DNA from: Sphaerisporangium sp039871875
GTDB taxonomy: Bacteria; Actinomycetota; Actinomycetes; Streptosporangiales; Streptosporangiaceae
Reading direction: 5' to 3'
NCBI RefSeq assembly: GCF_039871875.1
Contig: NZ_JBDPMD010000010.1
Coordinates: 124,001-188,000 of the forward strand
DNA length: 64,000 bases
Positions within the stretch are counted from its first letter, which is position 1. The number at the start of each line of letters is the position of its first letter. Under the pieces are notes generated by a model. The model did not search any database. It had not been told where the DNA came from and saw nothing but the letters and a program-made list of their open reading frames with translations. Both the position numbers and the translations under genes were made by a program. Of this stretch, positions 1 to 7,852 are shown piece after piece.

Positions 1-1163
1 ATGGTGTCGAGCAGCACCTCGATGCCGGTGCGGATCGCCATGCGGGACCAGCCCGCGCCGACGCAGTAGTGCGCGCCGCGGCCGAACGCCACGTGCCGGG
101 CGAGCCCGGGACGCTTGGGGTCGTAGGTGGCGGGCGAGGGGAACGCCTCGGGGTCGCGGTTGCCGGCCTGGTAGGTGACGGCCACCATGGCGCCCTTGGG
201 GATGCGGGTGCCGCTCAGCTCGATGTCCTCGGCGGCGGTGCGCGGCAGCCACTGGGTGGGGCCCTCCAGCCGCAGTCCCTCCTCGACGGCCGCGGGCAGC
301 AGTTCGCGGTCGGCCAGCACCTCCTCCCAGCGCTTCGGCTCGCTGAGCAGCACGAGCAGCACGTTGGCCAGGCCGTCCACGGTGTTGGCGGCGCCCGCGG
401 AGATGAGCTCCATGGTGCACCAGGCGATCTCGGCCATGGTGAGCGTGTCGCCGGAGTCGGTCCTGGCGTTCGCGAGTCGGGTCAGCATGTCCTCGCGCGG
501 GTTCGCGCGGCGGTCCTCGACGGCCCGCTCGTACCAGCGCTGGTACTCCACGATCTGCGCGGCGGCCTGGCGCTGGTCCTCGACGGGCAGGCCGGGGATG
601 AACAGCATCTCCCACAGCCCGTTCCACTGCAGGACCTGCTCCTGCTCGTCGCGGGGCACGCCGAGGAAGTCCAGCAGGGCGGTGTTGGCCAGCGGCTTGA
701 CGTACTGCTCCAGCAGCTCGGCCGACCCGCCGGTCAGCCCGGCGGCCAGTTCCCCGGCCGTGGCCCGGACCCGCGGCGCGTTCTCCGCGACGCGCTGCTG
801 CGACAGGCCCTGCCCGACGAGCGTGCGCATGCGGGTGTGCTCGGGCGGGTCGGTGTTGTACAGCGTGGTGCTGAGCGGCAGGCCCTTGGCGAGCTCCTCC
901 AGCACCTCGGGCGGGATGCCGGGGCCGTTCTTGTCCTCACCGGAGCTGAACTTGTCCGGGTGCTCCAGGATGTACGCGATGTCCTCGTGCTTGGTGACGA
1001 CGTAGACGGCGCCGGCGTCCTCGGCGTCGTCGACCATCCACTCGTCGGAGCCCATGGAGCTCTTGTACACAGGGCACTCGCCGCGCAGCCGGTCCCAGAT
1101 GGGGTAGGGGTCCTTGGTCTGCTCGGGGTCGAACGGGCTGAAGTGCAGGTCGGCCGCGGTCAT
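1..1163 (-). CDS. Cytochrome P450 (3' end beyond the window)
   Basis: Reading the minus strand from the ATG at 1163 gives about 387 residues of a bacterial P450; the C-terminus lies left of base 1. The heme-thiolate loop FGRGAHYCVGAG is encoded near base 75, and the ExxR pair of the K helix is in EEGLR. The I-helix motif is unusual: SAGAANTVD replaces the common AGxET, so the acid of the acid-alcohol pair is Asn or Ala while Thr is retained. The ATG overlaps the stop of the upstream methyltransferase by one base (TGATG), so the two are translationally coupled. Family knowledge makes it a tailoring oxygenase, here of the enediyne pathway. Its substrate cannot be read from the sequence. Confidence 0.93.
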   Translation of the reverse strand, partial: MTAADLHFSPFDPEQTKDPYPIWDRLRGECPVYKSSMGSDEWMVDDAEDAGAVYVVTKHEDIAYILEHPDKFSSGEDKNGPGIPPEVLEELAKGLPLSTTLYNTDPPEHTRMRTLVGQGLSQQRVAENAPRVRATAGELAAGLTGGSAELLEQYVKPLANTALLDFLGVPRDEQEQVLQWNGLWEMLFIPGLPVEDQRQAAAQIVEYQRWYERAVEDRRANPREDMLTRLANARTDSGDTLTMAEIAWCTMELISAGAANTVDGLANVLLVLLSEPKRWEEVLADRELLPAAVEEGLRLEGPTQWLPRTAAEDIELSGTRIPKGAMVAVTYQAGNRDPEAFPSPATYDPKRPGLARHVAFGRGAHYCVGAGWSRMAIRTGIEVLLDT

Positions 1164-2194
1164 CAGGAAATCACTCCCTCGACGAGGCTGTCACCGGCCG
1201 CGGTGGCGGTGACCTTGCTGAACTTCAGACCGGCCAGCTCGAACAGCCGCGCGAAGTCGGCGGCGCTGCGGGCGCGCCCGCCGCCCACGGCCAGCATGTG
1301 CAGGTCGAGCAGCGCGACGTACTGCCCCTCGGGGCCCTCGGTGACGAGCTGCTCGATGGCGATGACCCGAGCGCCGGGGTTGGCCGACGCGGCGGCGTTG
1401 CGCAGGATCGCCGCCGCGGCGACGTCATCCCACATGTGAAGGACGTGCTTGAACAGGTACAGGTCGGCGGCCACCGGGATGCTCTCGCGGCAGTCGCCGG
1501 CGACCAGCTCGGCGCGGTCGGCCAGTTCGCCGCCCTCACGCAGCTCGGCGTGGGCGTCGTAGAGCGCGGGCTCGATGTCGAACACGGCGCCCCGCAGGCC
1601 CGGGTTGCGCTGGAGCACGGCGCGGATGATGCTGCCCTGCCCGCCGCCCACGTCGACCACCTTGCCGACGCCGGTGACGTCCAGGGCGTCGACGATCGGC
1701 CCGACGGCCGCCTCGCTGATGGCGGTCATGGCCCGGTCGAAGACCGCGCCGGCCTCGGGCTCGTCCTCCATGAAGTAGGAGAACAGGTCCTTTCCGTAGA
1801 GCTGCGGGAACAGCGGGCGGCCGCTGCGCACCGGCTCGGCCAGCCTGCTGGACAGCTTCCAGCCCCACTCGGCGCCTTCGAGCAGCACCATGTCGAGCAG
1901 CCGCTCGGGGGCGCCGGAGCGCAGGCCCGCCGACAGGTCGGTGTGCGCGAACGTGCGCTCGTCGCCGACGGTGCGGAACACGCCGAGCGTGGTGAGGGCG
2001 CGCATGAGGCGGAAGAGGGCGTCGGGGTCCGCTCCGACCTTGGTCGCCAGTTCGTCGATCCCCACCGGCTCGTCACCCACGGCGTCCGCCAGGCGAAGCT
2101 CGGCGGCCGCCACGACGGCGCCGCTGATCTCCTTGCCGGTGAGGAATTGCATGATCTGGTTGGTAATCGATTGCCGGTCAGTACTGGTGGTCAC
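1163..2194 (-). CDS. O-methyltransferase, PF00891 type, with N-terminal dimerisation domain
   Basis: A 343-residue SAM-dependent methyltransferase. Residues about 1-95 are a winged-helix dimerisation domain (ITNQIMQFLTGKEISGAV and following). The catalytic domain carries SAM motif I VVDVGGGQGS and the later segment LFKHVLHMWDD expected of small-molecule O-methyltransferases. I chose the GTG at 2194 because GGGGTGG lies 5 bases upstream; an in-frame GTG at 2203 would add three residues and has no ribosome site. The gene is first in a two-gene unit with the P450. Its promoter contains the element shared by five cluster operons. The acceptor is likely a phenolic or polyketide hydroxyl, by family only. 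Confidence 0.92.
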   Translation of the reverse strand: MTTSTDRQSITNQIMQFLTGKEISGAVVAAAELRLADAVGDEPVGIDELATKVGADPDALFRLMRALTTLGVFRTVGDERTFAHTDLSAGLRSGAPERLLDMVLLEGAEWGWKLSSRLAEPVRSGRPLFPQLYGKDLFSYFMEDEPEAGAVFDRAMTAISEAAVGPIVDALDVTGVGKVVDVGGGQGSIIRAVLQRNPGLRGAVFDIEPALYDAHAELREGGELADRAELVAGDCRESIPVAADLYLFKHVLHMWDDVAAAAILRNAAASANPGARVIAIEQLVTEGPEGQYVALLDLHMLAVGGGRARSAADFARLFELAGLKFSKVTATAAGDSLVEGVIS

Positions 2195-2256
2195 GCATGC
2201 CACCCCATTCAGGATCGGAAGAAAGAGCGTGGAGGCCCGGTCAGCGCTTTTCGCGC

Positions 2257-2300
2257 AGCGTATGAGGGGGGAAGAGGCACCTTCTTCTCATGGATTGCCT
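2257..2300 (-). promoter_or_regulatory. Cluster promoter with shared element, drives the methyltransferase-P450 unit
   Basis: In gene sense, GGCAATCCATGAGAAG (2299 down to 2284) is followed 21 bases later by the -10-like hexamer TACGCT (2262 down to 2257). The start codon lies about 65 bases further on. The same element and spacing occur before four other operons of this cluster. No TTGAC-like -35 is present, which suggests an activator-dependent promoter. Confidence 0.62.
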
Positions 2301-2325
2301 ACGCGGACAGGCAATCCGTGAGAAG
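2284..2325. promoter_or_regulatory. Divergent 17-bp inverted repeat, likely operator of a pathway regulator
   Basis: The left arm 2284-2300 (CTTCTCATGGATTGCCT) and right arm 2309-2325 (AGGCAATCCGTGAGAAG) match at 16 of 17 positions when one is inverted; the spacer is 8 bases. The palindrome sits between the divergent methyltransferase and SnoaL-like genes, so each arm serves one promoter. Single copies of the arm occur at 6958, 14147 and 17272. Confidence 0.7.
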
Positions 2326-2351
2326 GAAACGCGGGCGCCCGCGGATACGTT
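2309..2351 (+). promoter_or_regulatory. Cluster promoter with shared element, drives the SnoaL-P450-ABC unit
   Basis: The right arm AGGCAATCCGTGAGAAG (2309-2325) is followed 20 bases later by TACGTT (2346-2351) as the -10 candidate. The SnoaL-like ATG is at 2382. The geometry matches the other four cluster promoters. Confidence 0.62.
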
Positions 2352-2381
2352 CGCCTCGAACGATCCGAAGGAGCTGCCGAC

Positions 2382-2852
2382 ATGACCACCACCGCAGACG
2401 CGCAGACAGTGGCCGAGCGCAACAAGGCTTTCGTGGAGGCCTTCCAGGCCCAGATCATGGCGGAGAACTGGGAGGAGGCCAAGAAGTTCCTCCATCCCGA
2501 GGTGCGGGTGCACTTCCCCATCGCGGGTGCCTCCCTGGTGCCCAGCGACCCCGACGGCGTGATCCGGATGTTCCAGGACTCCGCCCAGTGGTTCGCCTTC
2601 CTCAAGGCCGAGCCGAAGATCTGGCTCGCCGACGAGAACCACCTTTTCGAGGTCGTCGAGTTGTATTTCGAGCACACAGGTGAGTTCTTCGGCGTCCCGC
2701 CGACGGGCAAGCGCTTCTCCATCAACGGCATGGCCGCCTGGCGGTTCCAGGACGGTCTGATCCACGACCACTGGGGCCAGTACGACATGGCGGCCATCCC
2801 GGGCAAGCTCGGCCTGGACTTCCCCGGGTCCCTGCCGATCCCGGAAGCCTGA
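2382..2852 (+). CDS. SnoaL-like / NTF2-fold polyketide-modifying protein
   Basis: A 156-residue protein of the SnoaL/NTF2 alpha+beta cone fold, recognised from the start ERNKAFVEAFQAQIMAENWEEA, the core GVPPTGKRFSINGMAAWRF and the closing DGLIHDHWGQYD. Relatives include polyketide cyclases, hydroxylase partners and dehydratases. GGAG lies 8 bases before the ATG. It opens a plus-strand unit with a P450 and an ABC exporter, although a hairpin at 2904-2927 separates it from the P450. A second SnoaL-like gene lies at 15616-16044. Whether it is a cyclase or an accessory factor cannot be told from sequence. Confidence 0.88.
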   Translation: MTTTADAQTVAERNKAFVEAFQAQIMAENWEEAKKFLHPEVRVHFPIAGASLVPSDPDGVIRMFQDSAQWFAFLKAEPKIWLADENHLFEVVELYFEHTGEFFGVPPTGKRFSINGMAAWRFQDGLIHDHWGQYDMAAIPGKLGLDFPGSLPIPEA

Positions 2853-2903
2853 CGGACCGGATACCACCGCACTGTCGCCACTAAAGGGCACATACCGCCC
2901 TCC

Positions 2904-2927
2904 GGGCCGGCACGAGCGTGCCGGCCC
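2904..2927 (+). terminator. Strong hairpin between SnoaL-like gene and P450
   Basis: GGGCCGGCAC and GTGCCGGCCC form a perfect 10-bp stem around the loop GAGC, 51 bases after the SnoaL-like stop. There is no T-run, as is common for actinomycete terminators. It may end or attenuate transcription before the P450. Confidence 0.55.
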
Positions 2928-3028
2928 GCCCCCACGTCACCGGGCCCACCGGCCCGCGACTCCCCCGTCCCCGATCCATCGGCCCGCACAGCCCACCGGC
3001 TCGCACCGCATCGGATGGCGAAACGTTC

Positions 3029-4381
3029 ATGCCCGCACCGCAACCGCCCGCTCCGGCGGGTCTTCCCCTGCTCGGTAACGGACCGTCCTTCATACGCGAC
3101 GCCATGGGGACGCTGTGGCGTGCCCACGACGAGCTGGGCCCGGTCTTCTCCCTGAAGCTCGGCCCGAAGCGCATGGTGGTGATCACCGGTCCTGCCGACG
3201 CCCAGGGTGTCGTCAACCTGCCCGAGTCCACGTTGTCGCTGCGCTCGGTGTACCGCTGGGTGATCCCGATGTTCGGCGAGGTCCTGCAGGCCGCGCCGTA
3301 CGAGGACTACGTGGACCAGCGGGAGATGATGCTGCCCGCGTTGCGCGCCAAGAACCTGCCGAACTACCTGGTGTCCATGGTCCACGAGACCGACGAGTGG
3401 CTGGCCTCGCTGGGCGACACCGGGGTGTTCGACGCGACCCGGGGCCTTGAGCGGCTGTCCATGTCGATCGCGGTCAGGTCCTTCCTCGGTGAGGACTTCC
3501 TGCGCCGGTCGGGCGACTACTTCTGGCGGCAGTACGTGGACCTGGCGGAGGGCATGGAGATCCTGCTGCCGCCGAAGCTCCCGCTGCCCCGCCTGATCCG
3601 CAGGGACCGCGCCAGGGACCGGCTGTTCACGCTGCTGCTGCCGAAGACGGCCGAGGCGCGGATCGAGCCCGACCCCGAGCGGTACGGCTTCCTCGCCCAC
3701 CTGGTGAGCGGCCGGTACGCCGACGGCACGCCGGTGACGGACGAGGAGGTGGTGGGCCTCATCCTGTCGCTGGTGTTCGCGGCGTACGAGACCACCGCCG
3801 CGCAGCTCGCCTGGGCCCTGGTGCTGCTGCTCCAGCACCCCGACCAGCTCAAGCAGGTCGTGAACGAGGTGGACGACGCGCCCGCGCTGCCGACGCCGGG
3901 CTCGCTGCACGCGCTGCGCCGCCTGCAGTGGAACCTGCGCGAGGCCGAGCGGCTGCGCCCCATCACCACGATGTTGTGGCGCTACACCGAGAAGGCGTAC
4001 AAGGTCGGCGGCTACTCGGTGCCCGCCGGCTGGTTCACGGTGCTGTGCCCGCCGATCACGCACCGCTCCCCCGAGGTGTTCGACTCCCCCGGCGAGTACG
4101 ACCCCGACCGTTTCTCCCCCGACCGCGACCCCTCGGGCCGGGCCGCCGCGACGCTGATCAACCTCGGCGGCGGGCAGCACCGCTGCCTCGGTGCCCGCTT
4201 CGCCGAGTCGGAGATGAAGGTGGTGCTGAGCATGCTCCTGCGGTCCTACTCGCTCAGCCTGGTCGAGGCGGACCCGCCGCCGTCCAAGAAGATGGGCATC
4301 TCGCGCCCCGCGTCCCCGTGCCTGGTGGCCTACCAGCGGCGCGAGCCCGCCGATCCGCGCGTGACGGAGTGGCTGCCGTGA
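3029..4381 (+). CDS. Cytochrome P450
   Basis: A 450-residue P450 with all signatures intact: I-helix FAAYETTAAQ, ExxR in REAERLRP, and heme loop LGGGQHRCLGARF. The N-terminal half (GLPLLGNGPSFIRDAMG) has the proline-rich lead and A helix. The gene could be opened further upstream at 2918, but that stretch is Pro/Arg-rich and crosses the hairpin at 2904-2927, so I use the ATG at 3029. The stop overlaps the GTG of the ABC ATPase (GTGA). It is likely an oxidative tailoring enzyme of the enediyne pathway; the resemblance to CYP51-like bacterial P450s is only general. Confidence 0.92.
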   Translation: MPAPQPPAPAGLPLLGNGPSFIRDAMGTLWRAHDELGPVFSLKLGPKRMVVITGPADAQGVVNLPESTLSLRSVYRWVIPMFGEVLQAAPYEDYVDQREMMLPALRAKNLPNYLVSMVHETDEWLASLGDTGVFDATRGLERLSMSIAVRSFLGEDFLRRSGDYFWRQYVDLAEGMEILLPPKLPLPRLIRRDRARDRLFTLLLPKTAEARIEPDPERYGFLAHLVSGRYADGTPVTDEEVVGLILSLVFAAYETTAAQLAWALVLLLQHPDQLKQVVNEVDDAPALPTPGSLHALRRLQWNLREAERLRPITTMLWRYTEKAYKVGGYSVPAGWFTVLCPPITHRSPEVFDSPGEYDPDRFSPDRDPSGRAAATLINLGGGQHRCLGARFAESEMKVVLSMLLRSYSLSLVEADPPPSKKMGISRPASPCLVAYQRREPADPRVTEWLP

Positions 4382-5349
4382 ACGACGCCATGATCGACGT
4401 CGAGGGGCTGCGCAAGTCGTTCGGCAAGAAGGCCGCGGTCCAGGACGTGTCGTTCACCGTGCCGGGCGGCACGGTGCTCGGGCTGCTCGGGCCGAACGGC
4501 GCCGGCAAGACCACGGTGATCAACTGCCTGTCCACGTTGCTGCGGCCGGACGCCGGCCGGGTGACCGTGGCCGGGCACGACGTGCTGCGCGACCCCGCGG
4601 GGGTGCGCGCGTCCATCGCGCTGACCGGGCAGTTCGCCGCGGTCGACCAGGTGCTCACCGGGCGGCAGAACCTCGTGCTCTTCGGGCGGCTGCTGCGCCT
4701 GTCCCGGCGGGAGGCCGGCGAGCGGGCCACCGAGTTGCTGAGCAGGTTCGACCTGCTGGAGGCGGGCGACAAGGCGGTCAAGGAGTACTCGGGCGGCATG
4801 CGGCGGCGCCTGGACCTCGCGGCGGCGCTGGTGGTGCCGCGCCCGGTGCTGGTGCTGGACGAGCCGACCACCGGCCTGGACCCGCGCAGCCGCCACGCGC
4901 TGTGGCGCGTGGTGCGCGACCTGCGGGTGTCCGGCACGACGGTGCTGCTCACCACGCAGTACCTGGAGGAGGCCGACCGCCTGGCCGACGCCATCGTGGT
5001 GATCGACAAGGGCCGGGTGATCGCCACCGGCACGCCGGACGAGCTGAAGGACAAGGTCGGCACCACCATGTGCGAGGTGCGCCTGGACGACGACGCCGCG
5101 CGGGAGCGTGCGCTCGCCGTGCTGCGCGGCCAGTGGACCGACGCCACCGAGAGCGACGGCGCCGTCGTGGTGCCCGGCGGGGACGCCCGCACGCTGACCG
5201 AGATCGTGCGGCGGCTCGCCGACACCGGCATCGAGGCGGACAACGTCGCGCTTCGCCGCCCGACGCTCGACGACGTGTTCTTCGCCCTCACCGGCCGCGG
5301 CGCCGGCGCGCCGGGGAACCCGGGCGAGGTGGCGAGGGCCGTACGGTGA
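4378..5349 (+). CDS. DrrA-type ABC exporter ATPase
   Basis: 323 residues. Walker A LLGPNGAGKTT, signature YSGGMRRRLD, Walker B VLVLDEPTTGLDP and the H-loop region LLTTQYLEEAD are all present. The C-terminal RRPTLDDVFFALTG is typical of daunorubicin-resistance (DrrA) family ATPases. The GTG start overlaps the P450 stop by four bases, and its own stop overlaps the next GTG. With the two following permeases it should form an efflux pump for the cluster product, a common self-resistance device. Confidence 0.95.
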   Translation: MNDAMIDVEGLRKSFGKKAAVQDVSFTVPGGTVLGLLGPNGAGKTTVINCLSTLLRPDAGRVTVAGHDVLRDPAGVRASIALTGQFAAVDQVLTGRQNLVLFGRLLRLSRREAGERATELLSRFDLLEAGDKAVKEYSGGMRRRLDLAAALVVPRPVLVLDEPTTGLDPRSRHALWRVVRDLRVSGTTVLLTTQYLEEADRLADAIVVIDKGRVIATGTPDELKDKVGTTMCEVRLDDDAARERALAVLRGQWTDATESDGAVVVPGGDARTLTEIVRRLADTGIEADNVALRRPTLDDVFFALTGRGAGAPGNPGEVARAVR

Positions 5350-6152
5350 GCGTGGGCGCGGGCCCGGTCCCGGCCGCGGTCCTCGCCGAGGGCGGGGCGG
5401 CGAGCCTGCTCAGGCAGTCCGCCCTGCTGGCCGGGCGCAACCTGCGTGTCGCGCTGAGCGTCCCGACGGTCGTCGGCATGGTCGTGTCGCCGCTGCTGTT
5501 CTACTTCGGCTTCCTCGCGGTGTTCCGCAAGATGTTCCAGGCGCACGGCATCGACTTCGGGCAGTACCTGCCGCCCGCGATCGTCGTCATGTGGGCGACG
5601 TTCACCGCGGTGTCGGCGGCCGTGCTGCTGTCGCGGGACCGGCGCGGCGGCATGGTGGCCCGGCTGCGCTCGATGCCGGTGCACGGCGGCGCGGTCGTCA
5701 CCGCCCGGCTGGCCTCCGACGGCGTGCGTGCGCTGATCAGCGTCTGCGCGGTCGTCGCCGCGGCTCACCTCACCGGATTCCGTTTCGCCACCGGCCCGCT
5801 CGGCGCGGTGGCGTTCGTGCTGCTGGCGCTGGCGTTCCTGCTGGTCCTGGCGCTCGGCACCGGCGCGGCCGGGCTCGCGTCCTCCCAGCCGGAGACGGTC
5901 GGCTCCACCCTGCACATGCCGGCGATGCCGCTGCTCATGCTGTCCACGGCGTTCGCCCCCGCGAGCAGCTTCCCCGCCTGGGTGCGGCCGGTCGTCGAGT
6001 TGTCGCCGGTGTCGGCCGTCGTGGACGCGCTGCGCGCCGTCGCCGACGGCACCGGCGTCGCCGGGGCGGTGCTCCGCGCGTGCGTCTGGCTGGCCGTCCT
6101 GCTGGTGGTCTTCTCCCGCGCCGCGACCCGGGCCTACCGGAGGGCGACGTGA
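5346..6152 (+). CDS. DrrB-type ABC-2 permease
   Basis: 268 residues with about six membrane segments (for example VVGMVVSPLLFYFGFLAVF, AVAFVLLALAFLLVLALGTG and LRACVWLAVLLVVFSRA). The loop RRGGMVARLRSMPVHGGAVV is the conserved cytoplasmic segment of ABC-2 exporters. The GTG start overlaps the ATPase stop. It pairs with the following permease as a heterodimeric membrane domain. Confidence 0.93.
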   Translation: MSVGAGPVPAAVLAEGGAASLLRQSALLAGRNLRVALSVPTVVGMVVSPLLFYFGFLAVFRKMFQAHGIDFGQYLPPAIVVMWATFTAVSAAVLLSRDRRGGMVARLRSMPVHGGAVVTARLASDGVRALISVCAVVAAAHLTGFRFATGPLGAVAFVLLALAFLLVLALGTGAAGLASSQPETVGSTLHMPAMPLLMLSTAFAPASSFPAWVRPVVELSPVSAVVDALRAVADGTGVAGAVLRACVWLAVLLVVFSRAATRAYRRAT

Positions 6153-6934
6153 GCGCCGCCAAGGTCACCGCCGAGAGCCTGCTGCTCGCCGGGCGCGGCG
6201 TGCGGCGGTTCCTGCGCAGCCCCCAGCAGCTCGTGCACACCCTGGTGATGCCGCTGATCCTGCTGTTCACCATGCTCACCGTGTTCGGCGGCATCGTGGC
6301 CGGCGCGGGCGGCGGGCCGTACGTGGCGCGGCTGGCCCCGGCCGTCGTGATGTTCGGCGCGGCGTCCGGCTCGGTGCTCACCGGTGTGGGTTTCTACCTG
6401 GACCTGAACACCGGCCTGTACGACCGGTTCAGGACCATGCCGATCAGCAGGGCCTCGCCCCTGGTGGGACGGGTGCTGAGCGATCTGGCCCGGGTGCTGC
6501 TGACGGCCGTGGCCTCCGCCGCGGCGGCGCACCTGGCGGGTTTCCGGTTCGAGCGCGGGCCGCTGGCGGCGCTCGCGTTCTTCGGGGTCGTGCTCGCGTT
6601 CGGCTCCATCTTCATGTGGATCGCGCTGGTCATCGCGCTGACCGTACGAAAGGTGGAGGCGATCGGCATGCTGCTGACCGCCCCCTCGACACTGCTGCTC
6701 TTCTTCTCCTCCGGATTCGCGCCGAAGGACGCGTTCCCTGGTTTCCTCCAACCGCTGGTGGGCGCCAACCCGTTGTCGTCCGCCGCCGACGCCGCCATCG
6801 GGTTGTCCTCAGTGGGTCATCCGGTGGCCGGCCCGGTGACCGCCATCCTGTGCTGGGCGTTCGCCGTCACCGTCGTCGCCGTGCCGCTGGCCGTGCGTCT
6901 CTACCGCCGCCGTGACCTCGCCACGCTCGGCTGA
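6149..6934 (+). CDS. DrrB/DrrC-type ABC-2 permease, second subunit
   Basis: 261 residues, about six membrane segments, with YDRFRTMPISRASPLVGRV as the typical ABC-2 loop (compare the loop of its neighbour). FFSSGFAPKDAFPGFLQPL is the conserved pre-last-helix segment. The GTG start overlaps the previous stop by four bases. It closes the operon; an AGGAGGAG ribosome site just downstream belongs to a possible short leader ORF. Confidence 0.93.
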   Translation: MSAAKVTAESLLLAGRGVRRFLRSPQQLVHTLVMPLILLFTMLTVFGGIVAGAGGGPYVARLAPAVVMFGAASGSVLTGVGFYLDLNTGLYDRFRTMPISRASPLVGRVLSDLARVLLTAVASAAAAHLAGFRFERGPLAALAFFGVVLAFGSIFMWIALVIALTVRKVEAIGMLLTAPSTLLLFFSSGFAPKDAFPGFLQPLVGANPLSSAADAAIGLSSVGHPVAGPVTAILCWAFAVTVVAVPLAVRLYRRRDLATLG

Positions 6935-6951
6935 CCCAGGAGGAGCGCCAG

Positions 6952-7098
6952 ATGACAGCAATCCATGAGAAGGCCACGTTTCGCGGCGAACGTAGCTTTC
7001 GACGTGTGATGTCCCCCGTCACGACAGGTCACATCCCGATAGCAGGAGGACAGGAGAAAAGTGCTCGCGTACATCAACACATTCGTTCTCAAGGGTGA
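6952..7098 (+). CDS. Possible 48-residue leader ORF
   Basis: The ATG at 6952 has an excellent ribosome site (AGGAGGAG, 6 bases upstream) and opens 48 codons ending inside the first ABM-like gene in another frame. The shared regulatory element (6958-6972) lies inside its first codons, so a transcript starting from the predicted -10 at 6993 would not include its start codon. It could be translated only from read-through of the ABC operon. It has no recognisable domain and may be a chance ORF behind a relic ribosome site. Confidence 0.25.
   Translation: MTAIHEKATFRGERSFRRVMSPVTTGHIPIAGGQEKSARVHQHIRSQG
6958..6998 (+). promoter_or_regulatory. Cluster promoter with shared element, drives the ABM-ATP-grasp-FemAB-MFS unit
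   Basis: GCAATCCATGAGAAG (6958-6972) is followed 20 bases later by TAGCTT (6993-6998). The GTG of the first ABM-like gene is at 7061. Orientation and spacing match the other cluster promoters. Confidence 0.62.
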
Positions 7099-7375
7099 CC
7101 CCCAGGTGTTCGAAAGCCTGATGGCGTCGCACGAGGCGTACCTGCGGACCCAGGCCGGGTTCGGCGGGTTCGAGCTCAACCCCTCCGACACCCGGCCCGG
7201 CGAGTACGTCAACATCGTGCAGTGGGTCAGTGAGGAGTCCCACGAGGCGCTCCGCCAGACCAAGGAGTTCCAGGTCCAGGTGACCAGCCTGCTCGGCGTC
7301 GCCGACGTGAGCTGCAGCGAGGTGGTCGAGGCCTCCGCGGACGTCACGCAGGCCGCCGAGGCCCGCTCCGCCTGA
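7061..7375 (+). CDS. Antibiotic biosynthesis monooxygenase-like (ABM) protein, copy 1
   Basis: 104 residues of the ABM ferredoxin-like dimeric barrel family (AYINTFVLKGDPQVFE, GFGGFELNPSD, YVNIVQWVSEESHEAL). Family members include cofactor-free quinone-forming oxygenases of polyketide pathways. The GTG start has GGAGGACAGGAG upstream. The next gene is a clear paralogue; both share the pattern IN-F-L-GD, the GFGGF turn and the ending ADVSCS. Two tandem copies could form a heterodimer or act at two steps. Confidence 0.85.
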   Translation: MLAYINTFVLKGDPQVFESLMASHEAYLRTQAGFGGFELNPSDTRPGEYVNIVQWVSEESHEALRQTKEFQVQVTSLLGVADVSCSEVVEASADVTQAAEARSA

Positions 7376-7412
7376 CCCCACACCCGCCCACGGCGATCGG
7401 ACGTGAGATCAC

Positions 7413-7718
7413 ATGATCGCATTCATCAATACGTTCACGCTCCGGGGCGACCGGTCCGAGTTCGAACGCCAGATCAAGGAGCATGAGGAGTTCCTGCGGG
7501 CCCAGCCGGGCTTCGGGGGCTTCCAGATCGAGCGGTCCGATCTCCGGCCGGACGAGTACATCACCGTCATCCAATGGAGGGACACCGCGTCCCACCGCCG
7601 TCTGATGTCCATCAGGGAGTTCCAGAAGCAGGTGACCGATCTACTCATGATCGCGGACGTCTCCTGTAGCCCTGTGGACCCTAATGTCGCGAAGGTCGGC
7701 GTCGCCAACGTCGCGTGA
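7413..7718 (+). CDS. Antibiotic biosynthesis monooxygenase-like (ABM) protein, copy 2
   Basis: 101 residues, the same fold as its upstream neighbour (IAFINTFTLRGDRSEFE, GFGGFQIERSD, YITVIQWRDTASHRRL, ending IADVSCSPV). It starts with ATG 37 bases after the previous stop and has only a weak ribosome site. A strong hairpin follows at 7731-7763. The function is inferred only from the family: oxidation of an aromatic or polyketide intermediate without metal or flavin is possible. Confidence 0.85.
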   Translation: MIAFINTFTLRGDRSEFERQIKEHEEFLRAQPGFGGFQIERSDLRPDEYITVIQWRDTASHRRLMSIREFQKQVTDLLMIADVSCSPVDPNVAKVGVANVA

Positions 7719-7730
7719 CCTTCCCGGGCA

Positions 7731-7763
7731 GGGCCGCCGCCGAGCCGTAGACGGCGGCGGCCC
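7731..7763 (+). terminator. Hairpin after the second ABM-like gene
   Basis: GGGCCGCCGCC (7731-7741) pairs perfectly with GGCGGCGGCCC (7753-7763), an 11-bp GC stem with an 11-base loop. It probably reduces read-through into the ATP-grasp gene; no separate promoter is obvious downstream. Confidence 0.5.
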
Positions 7764-7852
7764 CAGCTTGGGGTGTACAGCATGACGGCGCGATGTCGCA
7801 AGGCGCGAGCGGACGGGGCGCGTGGTCCCCTTGAACAGATAGGACTTCGCCC

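Noticed and set aside
69..1439. A 456-codon plus-strand frame at the left edge
   Set aside because: It is antisense to a well-supported P450 and methyltransferase and has no recognisable domain.
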